DNA from: Pholiota molesta
Taxonomy: Eukaryota > Basidiomycota > Agaricomycetes > Agaricales > Strophariaceae
DNA: 64,000 bases
Direction: 5' to 3'
Assembly: GCA_014925825.1 (NCBI GenBank)
Contig: JACGCK010000051.1
Location: 186,001-250,000, forward strand
In this document: piece by piece, positions 33,998 to 44,292 of the stretch
Position numbering within the stretch: position 1 is the first letter of the stretch
How the letters are laid out: each line of letters opens with the position of its first letter
Translations under genes and position numbers: made by a program
The notes under the pieces: model-generated
Told to the model about the DNA's origin: nothing
The model's input: only the letters and a program-made list of their open reading frames with translations
The model's database searches: none

Positions 33998-36323
33998 TCA
34001 AAAAGTTTGTTCGGGCAAAGCATCGTATATTGGGCAGAGGTCATCCCAGGCCGCTAGAGTTGACAATTTAATGATTCAGAATACCAAAGGCAGCAGATGC
34101 AAAAAGATACATACTGGGAGGGTCCAATGTCGCAATTGTGGCGACGTCCTCGGCCATTACAACCGCGAGACCGCTGAATGCGAAGGAACATCAGTTACAG
34201 TTATTGTGCCAAAAGCGATGTGATAACTTACAGGTTAAGATGCCAGTCAATATGGCTATGGGTAGGCGGTCAGTCCAAGTAGAACATATAGCGGGAGTGG
34301 ATGGAATACGAACCAATGCATGATCCATGGGCCAGAGTTGTCCGTTGCGAATCGGATGGTGGTATTGTCCCCAGCCACACCAATACTTACGACATCACGT
34401 TGGACGGGATTGACGAAGTTATACACAGAGCTTCCCGCGCTTCGGATAACTGAGAATGCATGCTAAGACAGAAACAATTAGAATATAGCTGCTTCAAGAT
34501 CAAGTAAAGCTTACACCGTGAAGATGGATAGGATGCTAAAGATTTTTCTTCTCGTTAGCATACGCAGGTGAGCAAAGAATCCGGGGCGCTTACAGGACTA
34601 CCGATCGCTCCCCCTGGCATGGAGATCTCGATAACTTTGTTACGTGGCAGAACATAGACGGAGCCGCTGGGGAGCAAATCCGTCGCCAACTTTGCGCCAC
34701 TCATGATTTGAAGAAGCACAGGAACAGAAGGAGGAACGAAGGTGGCATTGTTGACTGTGAATAGCAAACTCGTCAAGTCAAAGTTGATGTCCAGATTGAT
34801 GTTGACGTCGGCGGCACCGGGGGTGGCCACTCCGGGCGCAGCAGCGTTCGTCGAGGGATGGAGGTTGGTCTCGATCATGGGGTTTGCGATGGTGGAAGTC
34901 GTGGTGGGGTCAGCGTTTGGAGCGCCGAAATATTGCAGGATTGCAGAGTTGACCCCACCGTCAAAGCCTTGGGTACCGACATTGGGAAGTGCACGGATCC
35001 AGTAGTTGGCGATGGTTTGGTTGGTGTTCAATACGAACGAGTACCGCTGGCCAGCAAAGATCTGGATAGAATCGACGACGAGGGGTTGATGATTGATACC
35101 GTCGACCTCGATGATAGTCTAAACAGTTATAACTTATTAGACCACATAGAAATCCCAACTAGCAAATATACGCACGAAAGAGTGGCCATCGATGGAGAAA
35201 GTGAAGTTAGGATCACAGGAAATAGACACCAAGCGGAATCGGTAGCGTTTGTTCGGAAGAACTCTGATCACTGTGAGCGGCACTGTTGGTCCGCCGGTGT
35301 ATCGGCCAATGCCGTTGATCAAGACGGCGTCCGCCGTTGGCACAAGGCCTGCTGAGGGCGCTGGGTATGGTACCTACAGTTATGAAGGTGAGTAACTGGA
35401 AGATATGACAGAGGATTTCTTTCGTACCAATCAGCTAGCGTAATAACGGTGGTGTCTGTATGTTAGGAAGGGAGGGAGGCGTTAGCGCTCGTGCATTGAT
35501 CAAGATTGAGACAGGCGCTAATCGCATTACTTGCCATCGTCAAAATCATACCTGAAAAAAATAATTAGATCGAGACCAGTTGAAGCAGCACAATTATTAC
35601 TTACAAGTTTCGGTTGGGGTCATTCCTGTCGTAAATGACCAAGGGACCTCGAAGGCCGTCGCAATATTGCGTGGCTGTGGGCATAGAAACCCATAGTGAG
35701 ATTTCGAATGGCGAACACAAGAGAAATAGCTTACAGTGATGAGAATGGTACCAGAATGTGCCCGCCTGATCGGGGACGCTGAACTGGTACAAAAAGGAAT
35801 GGCCGGGCGAGATCGGGCATTGATTGACGCCAATGGGACCATCAGCCCAGGTGGTACCTTCTTGGAACAGACCATGCCAATGCTATGAGTGACAATGGTT
35901 AACAGAAGTGCCTATAGTATCTTCCGAACGGGAAGATAATTGTACGGGATACGTACGATACTTGTGCTTGTCAACATGGTAGTATCAGTGAGGTTGTCGA
36001 TGACATTCAAAGCGAATGTATTTCCCTAACGAGGGGTTCAGTGCGTCTCTACTAAACGATGCAAGGCGAGCATACCTTGAAGCCAGTGATCAGTGGTCCC
36101 GGAAAGGTTAGGTTAGCTGCGGTCGGTCCAGCCAGTACGGTTCTAGCGCGAAGTTGGAGCATCAGATATAAATATCATGCTTTCCTGAACGATGAACTTA
36201 CGAGCGATTGAAGCCATCGGGAAGAATGTACTTGTTCTGGATGTAGAGATTGGAGCTAGGCCCTATGGCGCCATAAGCGCCCACAACGACAGAAATGGTG
36301 ACGAATGCTGTGAGAGAACGCAT
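33998..36323 (-). CDS. laccase (multicopper oxidase), apparent one-base frame break
   Basis: Fourteen exons: 36323-36202, 36142-36076, 36025-35957, 35882-35735, 35674-35605, 35551-35535, 35455-35428, 35373-35176, 35118-34594, 34535-34515, 34462-34314, 34255-34232, 34173-34115 and 34053-33998. A signal peptide ([18 protein letters not shown]) and all four copper signatures are present: HWHGLFQ, WYHSHHSTQYCDG, HPIHLHGHAFSV and [12 protein letters not shown]. The residue at the axial type-1 position is Leu, generally associated with medium redox potential. The family oxidises phenols with reduction of O2 to water, extracellularly. The exons total 1,553 nt, one short of a codon multiple. [21 protein letters not shown] reads through only if a C-run at 35363-35365 is one base longer. 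The intron after the 17-nt exon uses a GC donor. Because the other 500 codons are intact, a consensus error is the simpler explanation. Confidence 0.95.
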
Positions 36324-36387
36324 GATTTGTCTGGGGCTACCAAATGTCAGAGTTGGTATGAACTCTGTCTCGTTTTCCTTGCTCTCC

Positions 36388-36395
36388 TTTATATA
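36388..36395 (-). promoter_or_regulatory. TATA box of the laccase gene
   Basis: TATATAAA on the reverse strand, about 65 bp upstream of the laccase ATG. Confidence 0.55.
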
Positions 36396-36772
36396 CCATA
36401 TCGTCTTTCAAGGTACTATCACTTTAATTACGACAGCACAAGATTTCTATCCTGTCGTTTGTTCTGCGGACCGTTTGATTGACAATTTTGACCGACTTGT
36501 GAGAACAAAATTAGCAGAGATCTTCAAGTTCGTGTTACGATCACATTTTACCCTATAGTTACTAAAAATCTTTGACTCCATGAAGCGATTCGATTTCAAT
36601 TGTTCTGATGAATAGTTGTTTTTGCGATGGCACGGACGCTTCTTCTTTCCGTCTCAGCTGCCCATATCGCTCGTCCGAAGTTGCGCACATTTCAATCTTA
36701 GAGTCTCAAAAGGGCATAGTTAAGGCTCATGTGCCACTCATCGATTAGGCTTGGCCGCCGATGAGTGTAGGT

Positions 36773-36778
36773 TATAAA
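36773..36778 (+). promoter_or_regulatory. TATA box of the small secreted-protein candidate
   Basis: TATAAA about 52 bp upstream of the ATG at 36830. Confidence 0.5.
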
Positions 36779-36829
36779 CGAGGACCGAATCCCACGTCGT
36801 CAAAGCATACCTCCCTTCTGATCACTACC

Positions 36830-37171
36830 ATGCAGTTGAAGTCCATTGTTTTTTTCGCAACCCAAATTGTGGCCATCTTGGGCCTGGCGGTCAGTATCCC
36901 TCATCCAGAATTTCAGTGCTTTCACATACTGATTCAGTCCTAGTTGGAGGCAGGGATGGTCCTGGTTCTGTCCACACAGCGCTCAAGATATACCATACCA
37001 TTATCAAGGAGTCTCCCTTCCTCGTCGATAGAACTCTACGATTGTTTGGACGTGAGTAGAGCTCGAAGGTATCACAGAGACATTACTTACTGTCATCCAT
37101 CAGCGAGGGTACAAGTATTACTACCTCTAGGCCCACCGCTGCCCCAACTCCTACAATCGGATATTAATTGA
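36830..37171 (+). CDS. small secreted protein candidate
   Basis: An ATG after a good TATA box opens a signal-peptide-like stretch (MQLKSIVFFATQIVAILGLA). A donor at 36894 and acceptor at 36937 lead to an exon reading VGGRDGPGSVHTALKIYHT and ESPFLVDRTLRLFG, ending at 37051. The third exon can be read in more than one frame depending on the acceptor near 37103, so the C-terminus is open. Total length is about 80 residues. No domain recognised; the call rests on the promoter, leader and splice sites only. Confidence 0.4.
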
Positions 37172-38003
37172 GGAGGTATCATGATGCTCCGTAAGCATGC
37201 CAGCTTAGTGATTTCGAAGGAAACGGCTGAACTAACAGTAAATGACTACAGCGAATTTGGCTCAAGTCCATCAAGCGCGCAGCGCGTTGTCTATTTTTAG
37301 TACTTTGAGTTATGTAGTACTTGTATTCCAAATCTGATTATTGAAAATATCGCCGTACTTGTGCCAGAACAAAATACCCAATGAGATACCGATCAACCAT
37401 AGTTTCACGATAAGCTTATTGGAGAACGAAAGCACCGAGTAATCGTCTGAAGACATAAACCCTTGAAAGATAATCTGATTTGCGAGATTTGTGCTGTGAG
37501 GCAACTGTGAGGCAAATACTCGCATCCGAGGATCGCTGAATTGTGCCCTATTGCGGACGAGCTTGGCATCAAATAGAATGCGTACCTGAGAGATAGAAAC
37601 TGTCTAACGAGCACGACGATTGGTCATTTACTACTTTTTAACTCCAATCAGTATACGTATCGGTAAGGATGCGCAGCTGGAAACCAGGAAGAAAGATGGA
37701 AAGATGCATGTGTCAGTGACAGAAAGAATTTTCGGACCCGAGTCCTCAATGCTCAACCGCTAACGGTTGACAGATTTACGGCCGCCTTCGAAGCTTAAAA
37801 CACAGTATAATGAAAAGCACACCAGGTACCGCAATGCGGCGAGTCGCGCGAAAGCTCCATAGGCGATGGACGCATGCACAGTTAAACGTACCATGTCAAT
37901 GGAAGATGGGTTCAACAGCGCCTGACAGCTGCGGATAAGTAATATACATGTGCGGTTTTTTAAACACCGCCTCTTCAGCGTGGTAAGTGCGGTGTATCGC
38001 TGT
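37172..38003. other. no supported gene
   Basis: Two overlapping reverse frames (37310-37525, 37405-37614) are hydrophobic but lack support. Confidence 0.35.
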
Positions 38004-38516
38004 TCAAGTAATTGACGCAGTCGGGTTGTGTTTCTGAAGACTGAAACTGAAGCGCTGAAGGAAGACGGTGAGATAACGGATCGGCATGCACATAGAGATT
38101 GTAATCAAAAACCAAAAGTTTTGTTTGAATAAAATTCCTGATACATATAATGATATCTGTTGAGTATTGTGGGATATTCGTAAGTCTTTCTGGTGGGAAC
38201 GGTTCACTGATTCATTCAGTCTTGGAATCTTAGACACTCCCACACGCCCGAAAGTCGGCGGCGGCCGCGGAATTTTGACACTGTAAACCACAATTTGAAG
38301 CATGAGCTCCATTTCTACATGACCACTCTCGTCACTCAGAAAGCTTTGACGTATCAGATATCGAGAAGGGACCATGAGAGAGCCAATACCCAAAATAAGA
38401 GAGATCAGAATCATCAGATGCAAGCCTATAGAAACGGAGTCTCGAGAAAACCATGCGACTCTCGCTCCCGGGCCGTCTAGAATATCGCTCGAGTCAAGCG
38501 CCTTTCCAATCTCCAT
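38004..38516 (-). CDS. uncertain ORF with hydrophobic segments
   Basis: A 170-codon open frame with a convincing membrane segment (IGLHLMILISLILGIGSLMV) near residues 30-50 and another near the end. It might be an exon of a membrane protein whose remainder is 37300-37630, but no joined model works. Not recognised. Confidence 0.25.
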   Translation of the reverse strand: MEIGKALDSSDILDGPGARVAWFSRDSVSIGLHLMILISLILGIGSLMVPSRYLIRQSFLSDESGHVEMELMLQIVVYSVKIPRPPPTFGRVGVSKIPRLNESVNRSHQKDLRISHNTQQISLYVSGILFKQNFWFLITISMCMPIRYLTVFLQRFSFSLQKHNPTASIT

Positions 38517-38829
38517 TGCACTGGGCTAGGTACGCGGTGAGCCACAAGGTATCTGGAAGAGGAAGACCTAGGACAGATGTGGAATTACATTATTACTGTA
38601 TACATCAATTCACGAAACTTCGGACTCGGTTCCTATCGTCATTTGACTCCTCTTAATTTCGGTAACTGATAGCTATTCGGACATAGATGAGAAAGCCGGG
38701 TTCAGCGAGAAAACCCAGGTATACTATGGCAGTGGATAGGTGATACCTCTCATTACCAAGTTACTCGTCTAATATATGCCCTAGGCGCTTGTACAGGTAT
38801 CAAACGGATAACGATTTGACTTACAACTA

Positions 38830-38961
38830 CTAGTATGGTAGATTCGGTCCCCATTCGTTCCACTCCCCAGCAGCGGGCGGCCACTCGTTCAGACCCCCAG
38901 CTCGGATTTCGAAGACGACGTTGACATTCGGTGCTTGATTGAGGGTTTGTGGAATTTGTTC
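38830..38961 (-). CDS. possible 3' exon of an unrecognised gene
   Basis: Forty-four codons ending ...EIRAGGLNEWPPAAGEW then a stop, following a plausible acceptor at 38962-38964. Preceding sequence (38996-39032) could be another exon in the same frame (EFRQWGTIAFSK), but the intron between them would be only about 34 nt. Upstream lies the 81-bp tandem duplication. The Trp/Asn/Pro-rich ending is protein-like, but I do not know the family and the gene may be broken. Confidence 0.3.
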   Translation of the reverse strand, partial: EQIPQTLNQAPNVNVVFEIRAGGLNEWPPAAGEWNEWGPNLPY

Positions 38962-39046
38962 CTGTTAATTAAGTCTGTGGTTTTTTGTTAGTCACCTTGC
39001 TGAAAGCAATGGTCCCCCACTGTCGAAATTCACTATATATGGATAG

Positions 39047-39208
39047 ATGTTAAGAAATCGTAAATATTTACCTGTGCGTGGATTGGCAAGCATAAGCAAA
39101 CAATGCATTCCCTATCGACTTGTGAAAATGTTGAGAAATCGTAAATATTTACCTGAGCATGGATTGCCAAGCACAAGCAAACAATGCATTCCCTATCGAC
39201 TTGCGAAA
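39047..39208. repeat. 81-bp tandem duplication
   Basis: Two head-to-tail copies (39047-39127 and 39128-39208) differ at about seven positions, with a decayed third start at about 39218. On the reverse strand each copy ends in CAG followed by GTAAATATTT, i.e. a possible exon end plus splice donor, duplicated as a unit. On the forward strand the copies are also in one open frame (MLRNRKYLP...). Confidence 0.8.
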
Positions 39209-39259
39209 TGTTTGAAAATGTTGAGAAATGACCAAGAAATGTTGAAGAAATGACACTTC

Positions 39260-39966
39260 AAGTTGGTACTTCAATTCTTTTACAGTTTCCGAAGACCGAG
39301 CGTGGCGGGTGCAGCCGCCAGCGAGGTCTGACAATAAAAGATTATAGCAATGATTACAATTTACAGGCTTCTCCAAGGCTTCTCATCAATAAATCACATA
39401 CAAGTGATAATAAGCCGGGCCATTAATTAAGTATAAGTAAGTTAAAGTATATCAAAAGAAAATAATTTGATGAACCTGTCCTAAACATAAGTCTGCATCG
39501 AGAACTTGGGTGAGAATTTGGACGTTCGAATAATGTGACGCCATCAGCAAGGTGTTGAGGAGACCGAAGGTCGACCCTTTATCTTGAACCCATTGCATAC
39601 ACAGAATGCCGCCCTTACCATGCCATCCACTTAGCAAAAGGCGTTACAATTCGAGCTCTAATATTGAGCGCTTGAGCATTTGTCAGTTGGATTGAGGCAA
39701 GTAAGCTAATCGCCTTGTGTGTCTTGATTTTGGTGTATACTATGGTCTCTGAAAACTACCTGCAATGAATTTAGTTCATTCTTTAAAGTTTAAGCTTGGG
39801 TTTTGAAATGGAAGATGGTCTCAAGTCTGGAAAAATAAACTCCACATTCTCTATTGCAAATCAGAAGATGTAATGAATCTTGGAGGCTTTCAATGACAAT
39901 GAATATATGAGTTTCAACAGTGTTACAGTAACAATATAAAAATTAGCAAAATCCAAGCAAAACAGC
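39260..39966. other. intergenic
   Basis: AT-rich. A reverse frame at 39452-39637 is weakly protein-like. Nothing supported. Confidence 0.35.
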
Positions 39967-39987
39967 AAAATAAATATTGAGATCCGT

Positions 39988-40031
39988 AGATCTACCACTC
40001 CGGGAAAGCGTGTCATCCTTGTGCAGGGGCC

Positions 40032-40062
<31 letters not shown>

Positions 40063-40085
40063 TTCGTATGTCACCCGAAGGGGAC
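39988..40085 (-). ncRNA. U6: U6 spliceosomal snRNA (gene copy or retro-copy)
   Basis: The reverse strand carries the near-invariant U6 core: ACATACG, then AATTGGAACGATACAGAGAA and GATTAGCATGGCCCCTGC with ACAAGGATGACACGC, including the ACAGAGA box and the AGC triad. The 5' end folds as a GUCCCC-UUCG-GGUGAC-type capping stem. There is no intron. The 3' end is not a clean U-run: after GGAGTGG the sequence continues with a GTAGATCTAC palindrome before TTTATTTT. I see no convincing TATA 25-30 bp upstream. It may therefore be a real gene with an unusual 3' end or a U6-derived pseudogene. The coordinates of the 3' end are approximate. Confidence 0.85.
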
Positions 40086-40321
40086 AAAAGGCAGTACGGA
40101 ATGTAGAAGCACATCAGCGAAGTTTTGCATTTTGTTTGGCCTGCGGGGTGAGACTGCACAGCCACTCAATATGTTCCACCGCGCACTACTCTTGTGATTG
40201 CGGCCTTCAGCTCGACACACCTTCCAATTCTCCTGCCCACTCGACTGATACAAACTGTCATGGTGAATTCGATTCAAACTTACAATTGCTCATATATGAA
40301 TCTGGTTACATCATTCAGACA

Positions 40322-42037
40322 GCATTTGCCACCCCTTTTGCGAACGAGCTCTGCACGAACTATGTTCCTACATCGCAGGACAGAGATCATATCAGAGACA
40401 TCCTAGTTGAGCCTCAGATACGTTTGGGAAAGGTGGACAACAAGATCTACGAGCTTGAACAGGCACTGGAAGCCCTAAAGAAAGGGCGAAAGAACCTAGA
40501 CGACGAGATACAACAACACAAACGTCTACTTTCGCCCATTCGCCGCTTGCCCGACGACATGCTGCGAGAGATATTCTTGGCCTGTCTTCCAGGCACCCAC
40601 AACGCCGTTATGGACTGTGAAGAGGCTCCACTTCTGTTAGGCCTTGTGTGCAATCGCTGGAGGCTCTTGGCGTATAGCACGCCTAGTTTATGGGCCAGTC
40701 TTCACATCCCACTTCCATCGCTCCGAGGCATGCCGTACCGAAGTGCAGAAACCGCCGGATACTATGAAGCCTACGATGGCCGCATCGAGAAACATTACAC
40801 TGCTATACACAATTGGCTTCTTCGTTCCGGATCGTGCCCGCTTTCCATTTCGTTCCATACTCCTCTTGACAATTTGGCCCAACTATATGAGGCATATTCT
40901 CAAAGGTACCTCAACATCATTTTACTCTTCTCGAATCGCTGGCATGATTTGGAAATGTCTGTATCTGTCGGCCACCTATCTGACAGGATGGCATCTATAC
41001 CGACAACATCCGTTCCCATCCTCACTCATCTTCGCCTAATATTTTCCAGACGAATATCTAAAGCAGAGTGTGATGCGTGGAGAACTAATGGCCTATTACA
41101 TGCACCGCGGCTCCGTACTTTGGACATCAGCTACATCCCCTTCCCGCCAAGCTTTGTGTCAGGAAACTTCTGGACTCATCTATCATCACTGAACTTAACT
41201 CATGCCTTTCCACCCGCCATTAACAAATCCGCTACTATGGAAGAGGCCTTTAGTATTCTCAGCAGATGTCCTAGGCTCATCAATTGCTCCTTGGACATTT
41301 CTGATGAATCTGGCATGTGTCCGACGGGAACAATATCGCTCCCGTTCCTCAAATCACTGAGCATCTCGGAATCGTGTGATGCACTTTCGACACTATTTGA
41401 ATGCTTCAGCGATCTTCCTGAAATCCGTGGCATATCTTATCTGTCAAGACTGTGCGCTTCATATAGCCGAACGTCTCCTCTGATCACTCTACTCAATCGC
41501 ACCAACAAACAGCTGACTTACCTGTCTATGGATTTCAGTGCTTTCACTCACGCCGACCTCAGCAACATATTCTCGCTTGTTCCAAAATTAACGCACCTCG
41601 TTCACGAGAATACCCGTTTTCACTCACGATTCCCCTACCAGCTACCTGGTGGTTTCAATGTCGAAAAGGTGTCTCTCGACCTGTTGAGTCCGCTTAGCAG
41701 CGGCGAAATGTATTGCCCTCGTCTGCAAATATTCCACATCAACAAGCAACATCAGCTCAGCGATGCACACCTTCTGTCGTTCCTTCGAACCAGAATGAGC
41801 GCAAGCCAGGCTGCAATTGGGGGCGTTGAACCACTCAGAGAATTTCGTACAGCATTTTCTCGGGCGAAGGAGATGGACATCCAGGCTCAACTCTTGGATT
41901 ACATTGAAAACGGTCCGTTGAAATTATATCTCACCTACCAAAGCAAACGCATGCCCCATTATCCACAGTTTAATCCCCGCAACGGCCTGCTGAAGGGGCC
42001 AGTCCTAGCCCCTGTTCACATATGTCAATGCGTCTAG
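40322..42037 (+). CDS. F-box protein with coiled-coil leader and LRR-like region
   Basis: A single long open frame. After ATPFANELCTNYVPTSQD comes a coiled coil (about 45 residues, KIYELEQALEALKKGRKNL). Then comes the F-box core SPIRRLPDDMLREIFLACLP followed by APLLLGLVCNRWRLLAYSTP, and about 450 residues of irregular leucine-rich repeats. This matches a very large Agaricomycete F-box family. The homologous leader normally begins near the ATPFANEL segment, but no in-frame ATG lies there: the frame has no Met between an ATG at 39977 (which would read antisense through U6) and the F-box Met at about 40559. An upstream exon, or a lost start codon, is therefore implied. No internal stop is seen, so the body is intact. 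Confidence 0.75.
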   Translation, partial: AFATPFANELCTNYVPTSQDRDHIRDILVEPQIRLGKVDNKIYELEQALEALKKGRKNLDDEIQQHKRLLSPIRRLPDDMLREIFLACLPGTHNAVMDCEEAPLLLGLVCNRWRLLAYSTPSLWASLHIPLPSLRGMPYRSAETAGYYEAYDGRIEKHYTAIHNWLLRSGSCPLSISFHTPLDNLAQLYEAYSQRYLNIILLFSNRWHDLEMSVSVGHLSDRMASIPTTSVPILTHLRLIFSRRISKAECDAWRTNGLLHAPRLRTLDISYIPFPPSFVSGNFWTHLSSLNLTHAFPPAINKSATMEEAFSILSRCPRLINCSLDISDESGMCPTGTISLPFLKSLSISESCDALSTLFECFSDLPEIRGISYLSRLCASYSRTSPLITLLNRTNKQLTYLSMDFSAFTHADLSNIFSLVPKLTHLVHENTRFHSRFPYQLPGGFNVEKVSLDLLSPLSSGEMYCPRLQIFHINKQHQLSDAHLLSFLRTRMSASQAAIGGVEPLREFRTAFSRAKEMDIQAQLLDYIENGPLKLYLTYQSKRMPHYPQFNPRNGLLKGPVLAPVHICQCV

Positions 42038-42369
42038 TAACCACATTTTGTATCAACACTATTTAACTATCAGATTCTTAGCTACCTTTCGTCAAATGTT
42101 CCATGCTTCTTTCTCAAACGACAGCGTAGCGCCGACTCTGATTCTTGCCATCTTAAAGTACTCTGACATGCAGGTAGTACATAGACAGCATGTCGTTGCT
42201 GCGCTCTCATTTCCTCGATGCGGTGCCGCCGGCGCAGGTGGCCCTGCGAAGGTTATTTACGGATGCTTGGCGTGTTCAGAACTCATTCCCGAACATCGTC
42301 GATCACTGCTTTATTTCATCTTATCACTGCCTGATTCGGGTCTATCATAAGGGTCTTCAAACCCGTCGA
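42038..42369. other. promoter region of the carrier gene
   Basis: I see no separate gene. An ATG at 42190 is in frame with the carrier start but adds a non-conserved leader. Confidence 0.4.
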
Positions 42370-44292
42370 ATGGCTACAGATGGATCTGCAGGTCCTCTCT
42401 CTTCTTCATCGCCCGGAGTATCCTAAGTTGACGCGTCGAACCTAACAGGAGATGTTGCACTCAATCCGACCATAGACTTCATCGCAGGGACTATCGCAGT
42501 GCGTCCGTCTGGAGTAGGGTTGACACGCGACTGAAACAGCCAAGGGGATGAGCAGCCTTGTCGTCGGATTTCCTTTTGACACAGGCGAGTCGTGCAGAGC
42601 GACAATACTCGAGTGTCCACGCGGATGTGTCCTTACCTGAACGTGCAGTCAAGGTCCGATTCCAGAGCCCCGCTATCGCGTCGAAATATCACTCGACATT
42701 CAATGCCATCGCTACTATTGTGCGCGAGGAGCGTTTCATTGGATTGTACAAGGGTATCATGTCTCCTCTGGTGTGTGCATAATTCTATCTTTTACGCTTT
42801 TACACACACACCACATTCTCTTTCGCACTTCCCCACCTATTCATATTGTTGTATACCCCGCCGTCTTGCTGCTCACCTTTCGCCGATTGGCACGACATAT
42901 TTCTATTTGAAAAAAATTCCAATGAATTAAAAATCAACTACAATTATTACCAATAGGCGACCACCGCGTTAATGAACGGTCTCGTTTTCTCCTCGTACCG
43001 CTTCTTGCTCAAGTTGCAGCTCCCAAACGCAGCAAGCGTGCCTACGCTCACGCAGATCGCGCTTGCTGGCGCAGGGTGCGGCATCGTCTCTTCGTGCGTC
43101 GCATTGCCCTACACGGCACATATATGCATGAAATTCCGCTCACGCACTTCACCTTGTTAATCTCTCCAAATTTATATTGTCTATCCTCCTGCCTTGCATT
43201 CGGGGTGCAGGATTATCACCACGCCCACCGAGCTCATCAAAATCCGACAACAAGCATTGCTCACGCCGACGACCGCGCGCCAAGTCGCGTGGCAGATCTT
43301 CCGCGACAACGGCCTAAGAGGATTGTATCGTGGCTTGACTGCCACTGCGCTGAGGGACTGTGGCTATGGGGCTTATTTCGCTGCTGTAAGTAGCTCAGCC
43401 CATTGTTTTTTGAGTATCCACTCTCGTTGTCTTCACTTCTCTGACCGTCATGTGCTCTACGCAGTATGAAGCTACTTGTCGTTACTTCTCCAACACGCCT
43501 TCAAGAACAGGGACAGATGTCTTCGCAGAAGTCGAGAATCAAGTTACCAATCTCTCGTGGCCCGCGCTCCTGTTGGCGGGCGGGGTCGCAGGCGTTGGTA
43601 GGTTCCTCGGCTTGTTAATTCCTTTCACATGCTGAGATACGCTCTTTTTATTTTTCTACCCTTCACCGCCTCCTGCTTCCTCGTGTATAGCTGGCTGGGT
43701 GGTCACCTTTCCCTTGGATGTTGTGAAGACGCGTGTGCAGGGCAGCCAGCCGGTATACGTTCCGATATCTACACATGCGCCCACATTGGGCCCGGGACCG
43801 CGTATAGAAGCCCCTTCCAGTTCTGCTGGTCGTATTGCTGGAAACGGAACGGCGCAGGCGTCGCGTCTATTCGAAGGGACACCTCTTCTACGGAGCGCAG
43901 GGCGCCACCTGAACGGCACCAATGGGGAACTTGAGGGCAGGATGAGAGACGTGAATCCGTACCGCTCAACGTGGTCGACTATCGTCCACTCGTATCGGAA
44001 CGAGGGGATGGGCGTGTTTTGGCGTGGATTGGCACCGACATTGATTCGGTGAGTGGTTCCGTTGATACGAGTTGAGGGATGGATGCCTGGGCTCTTGCGC
44101 AGTGGCCCCCGCAAGTTTTTGAGATGCAGCATTTTGCGCAGCGTGTTGTATGCTGTAGTGGATGGGATTCGTGGGCCGATGTTTTTTTGATTGTGAGCTG
44201 ACATGGCGTGATCGATTTTCTGCTCTAGAGCGATCCCGGTGAATATGGTGACATTCGCAACGTTCGAAGCTGTCGTGCATATGCTTTCATGA
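42370..44292 (+). CDS. mitochondrial carrier protein (SLC25 family)
   Basis: Exons 42370-42417, 42449-42498, 42545-42584, 42649-42770, 42957-43093, 43211-43385, 43465-43597, 43691-44048 and 44229-44292. Three carrier repeats are visible, each with its signature: PFDTVKVRF, PTELIKIRQ (Pro-x-Glu variant) and PLDVVKTRVQG. Glycine-rich helix starts are also present (FIAGTIAGMSS, LAGAGCGIVSS, LLAGGVAGVAGW). It sits in the inner mitochondrial membrane and exchanges small metabolites; substrate class is uncertain (ornithine/carnitine-like by overall pattern). A disordered insert of about 75 residues lies in repeat 3. The exons sum to 1,127 nt, one short of a codon multiple: exon 1 only joins exon 2 in frame if the CCC at 42412-42414 is one longer, unless another first exon is used. 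The intron after exon 3 has a GC donor (GCGAGT). Confidence 0.88.

Larger units (their letters stand above)
36324..36829. other. divergent promoter region
   Basis: Lies between the laccase and the small secreted-protein candidate. It contains TATA boxes for both directions (36388-36395 reverse, 36773-36778 forward). Confidence 0.45.

Noticed and set aside
43656..44204. 182-codon reverse frame over the carrier gene
   Set aside because: Overlaps the conserved third carrier repeat in antisense; no domain.
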